Of a stretch of DNA of 64,000 bases, positions 24,166 to 31,529 are shown piece by piece (the first letter of the stretch is position 1; each line of letters opens with the position of its first letter). Source of the stretch: Nocardioides sp. BGMRC 2183 (GTDB lineage: Bacteria > Actinomycetota > Actinomycetes > Propionibacteriales > Nocardioidaceae); NCBI GenBank assembly GCA_008123405.1, contig VSSA01000002.1, positions 248,001 to 312,000 of the forward strand, in the 5' to 3' direction. The notes under the pieces were generated by a model that worked only from the letters and a program-made list of their open reading frames with translations, was not told the DNA's origin and searched no databases. The position numbers and the translations under genes are program-made.

Positions 24166-24962
24166 GCACCCTGACCGCCGCGATCGGCCAGTTCGCCCCC
24201 GGCGACGACAAGTCCGCCAACCTCGACGTGATGACCGGTCTGCTCCGCGACGCCGCCGACCGCGGCGCACGCCTGGTCGTGCTCCCTGAGTACGCCGCCT
24301 TCACCGTCCCGACGATGGACGAGCGGTTCGTGGAGACCGCCGAGACGCTGGACGGCCCGACCGTCAGCGGCCTCGCGGCGGCAGCCGAGGAGCTGGGCCT
24401 GACCGTGGTCGCCGGGCTCAACGAGGAGGCCGAGGACGGCCGGATCCACAACACGCTGGTGGGGCTGCAGGACGGCAAGGTGGCGGCGGTCTACCGCAAG
24501 GTCCACCTCTACGACGCCTTCGGCTACCGGGAGTCCGACCGGGTCATCGCCGCCGATCCCTCGACTCCCCAGCTGCTCGACGTCGATGGCTTCAAGATCG
24601 GCATGCAGACCTGCTACGACCTCCGCTTCCCGGAGACCTCACGGGCCCTGGTCGACGCCGGCGCCGACGTGATCGCGCTCCCTGCGGAGTGGGTCCCCGG
24701 CCCGCTCAAGGAGTACCACTGGAACACCTTGCTGCGCGCCCGGGCGATCGAGAACACGGTCTACGTCCTCGCCGCCGACCAGATCGCGCCGGCCGGCAGC
24801 GGCAACAGCGCCATCCTCGACCCGATGGGCATCCCCGTGGCCGCGCTCGGCGAGGCGGCGGGGATCGGGGTGGCCGTGCTCGAGCGCAGCCGCATCGAGC
24901 ACGTGCGCACCGTCAACCCGGCGCTCGAGCTGCGGCGCTACCGCGTCGTGCCGGAGGTCTGA
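24162..24962 (+). CDS. Carbon-nitrogen hydrolase (nitrilase superfamily, omega-amidase-like)
   Basis: A 266-aa nitrilase-fold amidase. The Glu-Lys-Cys triad is visible: PEYAAF (Glu near 46), YRKVHLYDAF (Lys near 112) and MQTCYDLRFPE (Cys near 150). The second structural Glu is in LPAEWVPGPLKEYHWNTLLRARAIEN. It resembles omega-amidase/Nit-type enzymes that hydrolyse amides of dicarboxylic oxo acids. Co-translation with the aldolase (ATGA overlap) suggests it prepares the aldolase substrate or handles an amide imported by the TRAP system. Confidence 0.88.
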   Translation: MSTLTAAIGQFAPGDDKSANLDVMTGLLRDAADRGARLVVLPEYAAFTVPTMDERFVETAETLDGPTVSGLAAAAEELGLTVVAGLNEEAEDGRIHNTLVGLQDGKVAAVYRKVHLYDAFGYRESDRVIAADPSTPQLLDVDGFKIGMQTCYDLRFPETSRALVDAGADVIALPAEWVPGPLKEYHWNTLLRARAIENTVYVLAADQIAPAGSGNSAILDPMGIPVAALGEAAGIGVAVLERSRIEHVRTVNPALELRRYRVVPEV

Positions 24963-24965
24963 GCA

Positions 24966-26063
24966 ATGCGCGCCGGGACCGTCGGTCGGCGTCTGCGGAC
25001 GCCGGCCGCGGCAGCGGCGCTGATCCTGGGAGCGACCGCGCTCAGCTCGTGCGGGACCCAGGACGGCGACTACGTGCTGCACTACACCACCTACTCCAAC
25101 CCGACCTCGGACCAGTCGCGCACGATGCAGCGCTGGGCCGAGGAGGTCGAAGAGCTCACCGACGGTGGGGTCCGGGTCGAGTTCCACTACTCCGAGAGCC
25201 TGGTCGGCGCCGACGAGTCGGTGCAGGCGACGTTGGACGGTCGTGCGGACCTGGCTCAGGTCGGCTCCATCTACGCCGCCTCGGACCTCTCCATGTTCAC
25301 CGTCATCGAGCTGCCGTTCGAGACCAAGAACCCCGAGGTCCAGATGACCGCGATCGAGCGGCTCTACGAGGAGAACGAGACCTACCGCGAGGACTTCGAT
25401 CGGCAGGGCGTGCACCTGCTCTTCCCACTCCCGCTGGGCATCGACATCGTCGGCCTCGAGGAGCCGGTGGAGGGCCTCGACGACCTCGAGGGCCGCAGCA
25501 TCCGATCGGGCGGGCTGACCTCCGAGGCGCTGCTCGCCGTCGACGCCAACCCGGTCGCGATGACCGCCACCGACATCTACGAGTCGATGGAGCGCGGCGT
25601 GGTCGACGGCTACACCTCGCTGGCCGTCGCCAACCTGCCGACCTTCGGCCTCTCCGACACCACGCCGTACGTCCTCGATCCGGGCATCGGCTCCTACTCC
25701 TCCTCGATCGTGGTGATCAACGAGGAGCTGCTCGACTCGATGCCCGCTGACTATCAGCAGGCGATCGAGGAGGCGTCCAGCCACGCGATCGCCAACGGTC
25801 TGGAGGAGATGGACGCGCTCGGCGAGGAGGCCTGCACCGACCTCACCAGCTCCGGAGCCGAGTTCTCCACCCTCTCCGACGCCGAGGTCGAGGAATGGAA
25901 GGACGAGGCCGGCATCGCCGACGGCTGGGTGGACCGCTACGCCGACCGCGGGTACGACGCCGCGTCGGTGCTGGAGGACTACCGCCAGATCATCGCGGAG
26001 GAGACTCCACGCTCCGACTACGCCGACCCGCTGCTCACCTGTACTGAAGGAGGCAGCCGATGA
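24966..26063 (+). CDS. TRAP transporter substrate-binding lipoprotein (DctP type)
   Basis: A 365-aa lipoprotein with signal peptide and lipobox LSSC near residue 29. The mature part has the DctP fold: LHYTTYSNPTSDQSRTMQRWAEEVEELTDGGVRVEF at the start, GRADLAQVGSIYAA, IRSGGLTSEALLAVDANPVAMTATDIYESMERGVVDGY (the region with the substrate Arg) and VVINEELLDSMP. It captures a carboxylate outside the membrane for the DctQM permease encoded next. Confidence 0.92.
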   Translation: MRAGTVGRRLRTPAAAAALILGATALSSCGTQDGDYVLHYTTYSNPTSDQSRTMQRWAEEVEELTDGGVRVEFHYSESLVGADESVQATLDGRADLAQVGSIYAASDLSMFTVIELPFETKNPEVQMTAIERLYEENETYREDFDRQGVHLLFPLPLGIDIVGLEEPVEGLDDLEGRSIRSGGLTSEALLAVDANPVAMTATDIYESMERGVVDGYTSLAVANLPTFGLSDTTPYVLDPGIGSYSSSIVVINEELLDSMPADYQQAIEEASSHAIANGLEEMDALGEEACTDLTSSGAEFSTLSDAEVEEWKDEAGIADGWVDRYADRGYDAASVLEDYRQIIAEETPRSDYADPLLTCTEGGSR

Positions 26064-26632
26064 GCGCCTCGCCGACCATGCCGACCGGCACCGCTCCGGT
26101 CGACCACACCGAGGTGTCGGTGCCCCGGCCGCTCGCGCTCGTCGCCCGTGCGATGAGCGTCACCGCCGGGCTCCTGCTGCTCGTGCTGATCCTGCTCACC
26201 GTCGCCGACGTGGTCAGCCGCAACGCGCGAGACCACTCCATCGTCGGCACCGTGGACATCTCCACGATGCTGCTGGTGGCAGCTGCCTTCCTCGGCCTGG
26301 CCAGCGCGGAGATCGACGGCAAGCACGTCACCGTCGACCTCTTCGAGGCCCGGTTCGCGCCGCTGGTGCGATGGGTGCTCTCGCTGGTGCGGGCGGCATT
26401 GCTGCTCGCTCTCGGCGTGCTGCTCACCTGGGGTCTGAGCGAGGTGCTGCTCAGTGCGCTGGAGCGCGGGGAGACCACCAACGACGTGCTGCGGCTGCCC
26501 ACCTGGCCGGCCAAGGCCGTCCTCGTCGCCTCCTTCCTGGCCTTCTTCGTGGTGGCCGTGTGGAAGGAGCTCCTGACCTACGCCGACCTCCGGTCCGGCC
26601 AGCAGTCCGAGCAGAGCGGAGTCAACCGATGA
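26060..26632 (+). CDS. TRAP transporter small permease (DctQ type)
   Basis: A 190-aa membrane protein with four helices (residues ~30-52, 68-88, 106-130 and 150-172) and the DctQ signature VDISTMLLVAAAFLGLASAEIDGKHVTVD. It scaffolds the large permease. It overlaps the genes on both sides by four bases, so the three TRAP genes are co-translated. Confidence 0.9.
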   Translation: MSASPTMPTGTAPVDHTEVSVPRPLALVARAMSVTAGLLLLVLILLTVADVVSRNARDHSIVGTVDISTMLLVAAAFLGLASAEIDGKHVTVDLFEARFAPLVRWVLSLVRAALLLALGVLLTWGLSEVLLSALERGETTNDVLRLPTWPAKAVLVASFLAFFVVAVWKELLTYADLRSGQQSEQSGVNR

Positions 26633-28047
26633 CCGCCACCACCGCCGCCGTCCTGATCCTGGTCCTGCTGCTCTTCTTCGGGCTGCTCGCGATCAGGCTC
26701 CACGTCGGCCTGTCCTTGATGAGCGCAGCCTTCGTCGGCGTGCTGCTGCTGCGCGGCACCGGCGCCGCCACCAGCACCGTGGCCAGCATGCCGTTCTCCA
26801 CCTCGGCCAGCTATTCGCTGACGATCATCCCGCTGTTCATCCTGATGGGTGTCTTCGCGGTCCGAGCCGGACTCGCTCAGGCCGGCTTCGACCTCGCCTC
26901 AGCCGTCCTGAAGCGGCTGCCCGGTGGCCCGGCGCTGGCGTCGCTGGCCGGGTCCGGCATGTTCGCCGCGGTCACCGGCTCCAGCGTGGCGACTGTGGCC
27001 ACGATGGCGCGCGTCTCCACCGACGCGATCGTCCGTGCCGGCTACGGCATCAAGCTGGCCGCGGGCGTGGTCTGCGCCGGCGGCACCCTGGGAGTCCTGA
27101 TCCCACCCTCGATCGTGCTCGTCCTCTACGGCGTGGTCACCGAGGAGAGCATCGGTCAGCTGCTGCTCGCCGGTGTCGGGCCGGGGCTGCTCACCATCGC
27201 GGTGTATGCCGTGACCATCGTCGGCCTCGTCTCCTGGCAGCGCCGGCGGCACGCCTCCACGTTGGTCCGCTCCGAGCGCGGTGCGGCCGGGGTCGGGGCA
27301 CCGGCAGGTGAGCGCGCTGCGTCCGGGGCCTCCGGTGTCCCGACGGCTCCCGCCGCGGAGCCTGCGCCGGCACCGGGTCCGCCGCGCCTGGACCTGGTCG
27401 GCTTCCTCTACCTGGTGGTGATCTTCGCCGTCTCGATCGGGACCATCTATCTCGGCGTGGCGACACCGACCGAGGCCGCCTCGTTCGGAGCGCTCGCGGC
27501 GATGGTGATCCTGCTGCTGCGCACCCGGCCGCCGGCCTGGATGCGCGCGGTCGGGGAGTCGCTGAGCGAGGCGGTCGGACTGACCGCGATGACGTTCCTG
27601 CTGATGGCCGGCGCCGGGGTGTTCACCTACTTCCTCGCGCTGACCGGGGCCAGCACCGAGCTGGTCGGCTGGGTGCTGGAGGCCGACCTGCCGCCGTACC
27701 TGGCGCTGGTGCTGTGCCTGCTGCTGCTCCTGCCGTTGGGCATGTTCCTCGACGGGATCTCGATGATCCTGATCGCTGCGCCGCTGCTGCACCCGATCCT
27801 GGTCGGCTACGGCTTCGACGGCATCTGGCTCGGCGTGCTGATCGTGAAGGTGGCCGAGATGGCGCTGGTGACGCCGCCGGTCGGGATGAACGCCTTCGTC
27901 TACTCCGGCGCCGTCCGAGAGGCGGGGCTGGGGCGGGTCTTCCGCGGCATCGTCCCGTTCATCGTGGCCGACATCGTCGTGGTCGCCCTCCTCATCACCT
28001 TCCCCGACATCACCACCTGGCTGCCGACCATGTCCGGCACCCAGTGA
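26629..28047 (+). CDS. TRAP transporter large permease (DctM type)
   Basis: A 472-aa polytopic permease with about 12 helices, typical of DctM: FSTSASYSLTIIPLFILMG, GSGMFAAVTGSSVATVATMA, GTLGVLIPPSIVLVLYGVVT and PLGMFLDGISMILIAAPLL. A charged, Ala/Pro-rich cytoplasmic insert of about 45 residues (near 205-260) is longer than usual. It drives sodium-coupled uptake with the DctP/DctQ partners. ATG 26629 overlaps the dctQ stop. Confidence 0.93.
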   Translation: MTATTAAVLILVLLLFFGLLAIRLHVGLSLMSAAFVGVLLLRGTGAATSTVASMPFSTSASYSLTIIPLFILMGVFAVRAGLAQAGFDLASAVLKRLPGGPALASLAGSGMFAAVTGSSVATVATMARVSTDAIVRAGYGIKLAAGVVCAGGTLGVLIPPSIVLVLYGVVTEESIGQLLLAGVGPGLLTIAVYAVTIVGLVSWQRRRHASTLVRSERGAAGVGAPAGERAASGASGVPTAPAAEPAPAPGPPRLDLVGFLYLVVIFAVSIGTIYLGVATPTEAASFGALAAMVILLLRTRPPAWMRAVGESLSEAVGLTAMTFLLMAGAGVFTYFLALTGASTELVGWVLEADLPPYLALVLCLLLLLPLGMFLDGISMILIAAPLLHPILVGYGFDGIWLGVLIVKVAEMALVTPPVGMNAFVYSGAVREAGLGRVFRGIVPFIVADIVVVALLITFPDITTWLPTMSGTQ

Positions 28048-28076
28048 CCCATCTTCCCCGAAGGAAAGGACCCTCC

Positions 28077-28730
28077 ATGTTCCAGATGAACGACATGCCT
28101 GCCCAGGTCGACCCCGCCCTCCTCGAGGAGCTCAGCGACGTCTGCGTCTCCACGCTCGGGCATCTGCGCGACCACGGATTCGCGATCGGGCTGGTCCCCA
28201 ACCGGCGGCCGATCCGCGTCCTCGGCACGGCCGTGACGGTGCGGATCCCGCACCTGGACTCCACCGCGGTGCACCTCGCCGTGGACCACCTGCGCCCAGG
28301 CGACGTGCTCGTCGTCGACCAGTCCGGTGACCACACCCGTTCGTGTTTCGGCGGCCTGGTCTCCTTCGCCGCCAAGGCGCGGGGCGCGGCGGGTGCGGTG
28401 ATCGACGGCTCGATCAACGACCACGACGAGACCGAGGCCTACGACTTCCCGGTGTTCTCCCGCGGCTACAGCCCGCTGACCACCCGGATCGGCGGCATCG
28501 AGGGCGCGATCAACGTCCCGGTCACCATCGGCGGCGCCGTGGTCCGTCCGGGCGACCTGGTCTTCGCCGACTCCGACGGGGTCGCCTTCCTGGCGCCCGA
28601 GGAGGCGGTCGGCCTCGGTGCACTGCTGCGCGGCAAGGAGCAGGCGGAGGTGCCGGCGCGGGACAAGATCGCCGCCGGCGGTTCGCTGGCGGAGTTCTCC
28701 GGGGCGGTCGCCTGGCACCCGCGGGGGTGA
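28077..28730 (+). CDS. RraA-like aldolase/decarboxylase family protein
   Basis: A 217-aa RraA-fold protein, related to 4-hydroxy-4-methyl-2-oxoglutarate aldolase and to the RNase E inhibitor RraA. Visible are the DVLVVDQSGDHTRSCFGGLVSFAAKARGAAGAVIDGS core and GAINVPVTIGGAVVRPGDLVFADSDGV. In the active-site strand the usual Arg-Asp after DG reads Asn-Asp (GSINDHDE), so the catalytic Arg is missing. Placement at the end of the aldolase/amidase/TRAP operon argues for a metabolic rather than RNase-inhibitor role. AAGGAAAGGA precedes the ATG. Confidence 0.85.
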   Translation: MFQMNDMPAQVDPALLEELSDVCVSTLGHLRDHGFAIGLVPNRRPIRVLGTAVTVRIPHLDSTAVHLAVDHLRPGDVLVVDQSGDHTRSCFGGLVSFAAKARGAAGAVIDGSINDHDETEAYDFPVFSRGYSPLTTRIGGIEGAINVPVTIGGAVVRPGDLVFADSDGVAFLAPEEAVGLGALLRGKEQAEVPARDKIAAGGSLAEFSGAVAWHPRG

Positions 28731-28746
28731 ACGCGAGCGAGTCAGT

Positions 28747-28774
28747 GACCCCGCGCCGCGAACGGCGCGGGGTC
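28747..28774. terminator. Hairpin terminator after the TRAP operon
   Basis: A perfect 12-bp stem (GACCCCGCGCCG, 28747-28758, with its complement at 28763-28774) and a CGAA tetraloop, 17 bp after the RraA-like stop codon. No T-run follows. Confidence 0.8.
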
Positions 28775-28817
28775 CGCATAGCCCGGACGATCGCAGGACG
28801 GGCGGCGAACGGGGTCA
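28772..28817 (-). pseudogene. Decayed fragment of a LuxR-type regulator gene (internal part)
   Basis: About 44 of 47 bases match 31862-31907 inside the intact LuxR/ATPase gene, in the same orientation, with one single-base deletion. Translated, it reads TPFAARPAIVR and then shifts frame, against TPLAARPAIVRDYADL in the intact gene. It is bounded by the TRAP-operon terminator and the LPDTG-protein gene. Confidence 0.75.
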
Positions 28818-28846
28818 GCCAGGGGTGAGGTGGCGGCAGGGCCGCG

Positions 28847-30337
28847 TCACCCGTGGGCGCCGCGCCGTCGCGTGAGTAGCGCGATGCCACCGCCGATCAG
28901 TGCGAGTCCGATGACGCCGCCGACCAACAGCCCGGCCGGAGCGCCCGTGTCCGGGAGTCCACCCCCGTCCCGGGGGCTCGTGCTATCGGGATGCCCCGGC
29001 GTCTCTGTTCCGGACGTCGGCGCCTGCGAGCTCGGCGAGACGGAACTCGACTCGGTGGGGTCGGTCGGGTCCGTGGGGTCGGTCGGGTCCGTGGGGTCGG
29101 TCGGGTCCGTGGGGTCGGTCGGGTCCGTGGGGTCGGTCGGGTCCGTGGGGTCGGTCGGGTCCGTGGGGTCGGTCGGGTCGGTCGGCTGGGCGCAGTCGAT
29201 GGTGCCCTCGAACGGGTAGTGGTGGATCTCCTCACCGCCCTCGGTCACCAGGGTCTGGGAGATGATCTGACCCTCGTACGGACTAGACGGGTCGAGGACC
29301 AGGTCGACCCCGGGAGCGTAGATCGAACCGCTCACGAGCTCGCCGGTGATCTCGACCTCGGAACCGGCGTTGGAGCTGAGATCCCACAGCGTGTACGGCG
29401 CGACGCTGTTCGGGTTCTCCGCGTTGGGAGCCGTCACGCCGTCGAACACCGGCATGTCCAGCGTCGCACCCGCGGCGCCCGTCACCTTGAACACCAGCGT
29501 GGTGTCTGCCGAGAGCGGGTTGCTGAGCAGGATTCGGGCGCCGGGTCCGAAGATCGGGGAGTCCGGGGTGACCGTGACGACGTTGGTGGCACCCGGGGTG
29601 ATCTCGATCAACCAGTCGTCGGCGTCGCCACCCGGCTCGATGGTGGTGCTTTGCTCCAGGCCCGCGAGGCACGTCACGGCCTGGTCGGTGTTGTCGAGGC
29701 TCGCGAAGTAGTCGTCCCAGCCGCTGTCGCTGAGCTGCACGCGTGACCCGTTCGCCGGATCGGGGTCGGCGACGTAGGGCTGAAGGGGGTCGTAGATACC
29801 GGGCTCGCTGCCGCTCGCCCCGCCGGAGACCCAGATGGCGCCGGCGCCACGCTCCGTGACGTTCAGTCCGTCGAGGACGCCGATCTTGACGAAGCCGAGC
29901 TGATCGGCGGGTTGCGGTTGCCCTCCCAGGGTGTCGTTGCGGGAGCTCACCTCGGAGACCTGGCCCGTCGAATTGTCGAACGCGCCTCGCACCAGGAGGC
30001 GGGTGTAGTCACCGTCGATCTGGGCGAGGGAGTAGTCCGGTGGCGTGAGCCCGGTGCTGTGGACCAGTGGATACGTGTTGTCGAAGCTGAAATCCCCACC
30101 GGTGGCGATCGAGCCCTCGATCTCGGAGTTCCCGAAGTGGGCGTCGCCCTCCGTGCGGACCGTGAAGTCACCGGCCGCGGCCATGGGGTTGATCAGCGGT
30201 TCGGCGTGCGCCGGGGTCGGGCGGGACAGCGCGCCGGTGACGGCAGCGATGATGATGGCGACCGCGGTCGCCGAGGCAAGGACGACAGCTGACGACTTTT
30301 GGGCGCGCTTCACACGCGGGAGCGGGAGCGGGAGCAT
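28847..30337 (-). CDS. Choice-of-anchor A surface protein with LPDTG sorting signal
   Basis: A 496-aa cell-wall protein. A signal peptide (MLPLPLPRVKRAQKSS, hydrophobic core, cleavage after AHA) is followed by the choice-of-anchor A domain (residues ~48-370: INPMAAAGDFTVRTEGDAHFGNSEIEGSIATGGDFSF opening and GSIYAPGVDLVLDPSSPYEGQII near the end). Then come about 13 Thr-Asp-Pro repeats, a Ser/Thr-rich spacer, LPDTG, a membrane helix and a RRRGAHG tail: a complete sortase substrate. ATG 30337 is preferred over ATG 30433 because the extra N-terminus would be translated from a decayed LuxR fragment. GAAGG does precede 30433, so the longer form remains possible. No sortase gene is in the window. 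Confidence 0.85.
   Translation of the reverse strand: MLPLPLPRVKRAQKSSAVVLASATAVAIIIAAVTGALSRPTPAHAEPLINPMAAAGDFTVRTEGDAHFGNSEIEGSIATGGDFSFDNTYPLVHSTGLTPPDYSLAQIDGDYTRLLVRGAFDNSTGQVSEVSSRNDTLGGQPQPADQLGFVKIGVLDGLNVTERGAGAIWVSGGASGSEPGIYDPLQPYVADPDPANGSRVQLSDSGWDDYFASLDNTDQAVTCLAGLEQSTTIEPGGDADDWLIEITPGATNVVTVTPDSPIFGPGARILLSNPLSADTTLVFKVTGAAGATLDMPVFDGVTAPNAENPNSVAPYTLWDLSSNAGSEVEITGELVSGSIYAPGVDLVLDPSSPYEGQIISQTLVTEGGEEIHHYPFEGTIDCAQPTDPTDPTDPTDPTDPTDPTDPTDPTDPTDPTDPTDPTDPTDPTESSSVSPSSQAPTSGTETPGHPDSTSPRDGGGLPDTGAPAGLLVGGVIGLALIGGGIALLTRRRGAHG
29061..29168. repeat. 18-bp tandem repeat coding the Thr-Asp-Pro stalk
   Basis: Six identical 18-bp units (TCGGTCGGGTCCGTGGGG on the plus strand) with degenerate units on both sides, inside the LPDTG-protein gene. 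Each unit codes two Thr-Asp-Pro triplets. Identity at the DNA level, including third positions, indicates recent expansion, and copy number probably varies between strains. Confidence 0.92.
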
Positions 30338-30390
30338 TGACGACAGCCTACGAAGCACGCTTTCGCCGTCGAAATCGCCCGGGTGTCTCG

Positions 30391-30480
30391 GGGACCCCGA
30401 CCTTGTGGTGGATCGCGCCGGAATAGTGCTCATCCCCCGCCTTCGCCGTTCAGCCCAGTTGGCTCGGGCGTCGGTCGCCC
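30391..30480 (-). pseudogene. Decayed fragment of a LuxR-type regulator gene (C-terminal HTH)
   Basis: The stretch aligns with 31583-31677, which encodes the C-terminal HTH of the intact LuxR/ATPase gene, same orientation, including a shared block GATCGCGCCGGA. The frame is broken: QLGMTAK of the intact gene reads as QLG-stop-TAK, and further on EHYSGAIHHKVGV replaces MHHSGAIYRKLGV, with small deletions. It overlaps the alternative 5' end of the LPDTG-protein gene. Confidence 0.75.
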
Positions 30481-30558
30481 ACGGTGTTTCGAGGACACCG
30501 GACGAGCGATGCGACTACCGTGCCCGACGAGGATCAGGACGACAGAAGGAGCCGTTCA

Positions 30559-31470
30559 ATGGCGCGGGTGGGATGGGCGATCACCGTGAGCCTGGCGGTC
30601 GGGCTTGGCGCGTCGGCGTGCGGCGGTGAGTCGGCGACGGCAGACGACGCGAGTGCCGCGGTCGAGGACTTCCTGAAGCAGCTCTCCGCCGGCGACTACG
30701 ACGATGCCTGCGACCGGCTCACCGAGGACGCTCAGCAACAGGTCGTCGACGAATGGAACGAGTTCGACGACGAAGGCGTCGACTCCTGCTCAGGCGCGTT
30801 CAAGGCAGGAATGGCGTTCGCCGAGCTCTTCAGCGACGAGGGAGACGATCCTGACGAGTTCGACGTAGTGGACGTCACGGCCGAGCTGGACGGCGAGACC
30901 GCGGTAGCGACTGTCGACTACAAGGACGACGATGACGAGACCTACGACCTCACGTTCACCGATGGGACCTGGCTCATCTCCTCTTTGGACGATGAGGAAG
31001 ACGACGCGTCGTCCGAGGAGGAGTCCGAACCGGAGGCCACGAGTGAGCCGTCGGCGGAGCCTTCCGCCGTGGGGGAGCCGGCATCGTTGGGCGACTGGAC
31101 GGTCACAGTGAGCGACATCGAGACGAACGCTGACAAGACATTGGCAGCGCCCGACTTCTACAACGAGGAGCCGGATCAGCAGTATCTGCTGGTCACCTAC
31201 CAGGCGACCTACAACGGAGAGGCGCGCAGCGCGTCGGTCGACGAGGACTTCACCTGGACCCTCGCGGGCAACGACAACAGCGTCTACGAGTCCGAGTACC
31301 AGACGACGCCGTCTGACGATGAGAGCTGGCCGAGCGAGGTGCGCACCGGGGGTACGGCGCGCGACCAGGTGGTGTTCGATGTCGACCCCTCCGTGATCGA
31401 GGGTGGTCTCCTCACCGTCGAGATGTATGGGGACGACGGCGAAACGATGTACGTCGACTTCCAACTCTGA
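30559..31470 (+). CDS. DUF4352-type lipoprotein
   Basis: A 303-aa lipoprotein with lipobox ASAC near residue 21. The first half is an acidic NTF2/DUF4878-like domain (VEDFLKQLSAGDYDDACDRLTEDAQQQ...VTAELDGETAVATVDYKDDDDETYDLTFTDGTWLIS). An acidic Ser/Glu linker follows. The second half is a DUF4352 immunoglobulin-like domain (LGDWTVTVSDIETNADKT...QQYLLVTYQATYNGE). It probably sits on the outer face of the membrane; ligand unknown. AGAAGGAG lies upstream of ATG 30559, which is preferred over 30484. Confidence 0.82.
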   Translation: MARVGWAITVSLAVGLGASACGGESATADDASAAVEDFLKQLSAGDYDDACDRLTEDAQQQVVDEWNEFDDEGVDSCSGAFKAGMAFAELFSDEGDDPDEFDVVDVTAELDGETAVATVDYKDDDDETYDLTFTDGTWLISSLDDEEDDASSEEESEPEATSEPSAEPSAVGEPASLGDWTVTVSDIETNADKTLAAPDFYNEEPDQQYLLVTYQATYNGEARSASVDEDFTWTLAGNDNSVYESEYQTTPSDDESWPSEVRTGGTARDQVVFDVDPSVIEGGLLTVEMYGDDGETMYVDFQL

Positions 31471-31478
31471 TCGCACAA

Positions 31479-31519
31479 CGTGTGGCCTGTCAGTCGTGAG
31501 GCGACGGAGAATCCACACG
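31479..31519. terminator. Weak inverted repeat between convergent genes
   Basis: CGTGTGG (31479-31485) and CCACACG (31513-31519) with a 27-nt loop between the lipoprotein and LuxR genes. A possible shared terminator, weak because of the large loop. Confidence 0.3.
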
Positions 31520-31529
31520 CTATTGAGCG

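Noticed and set aside
29061-29168. The 18-bp repeats as a regulatory or CRISPR-like array
   Set aside because: They are in frame inside a gene and encode a Thr-Asp-Pro stalk.
28991-29746. A plus-strand frame with Val-Gly repeats
   Set aside because: Antisense mirror of the Thr-Asp-Pro repeat gene.
30338-30433. Longer N-terminus of the LPDTG surface protein
   Set aside because: Most of this stretch aligns with a decayed LuxR gene in another frame. A GAAGG before 30433 leaves some doubt.
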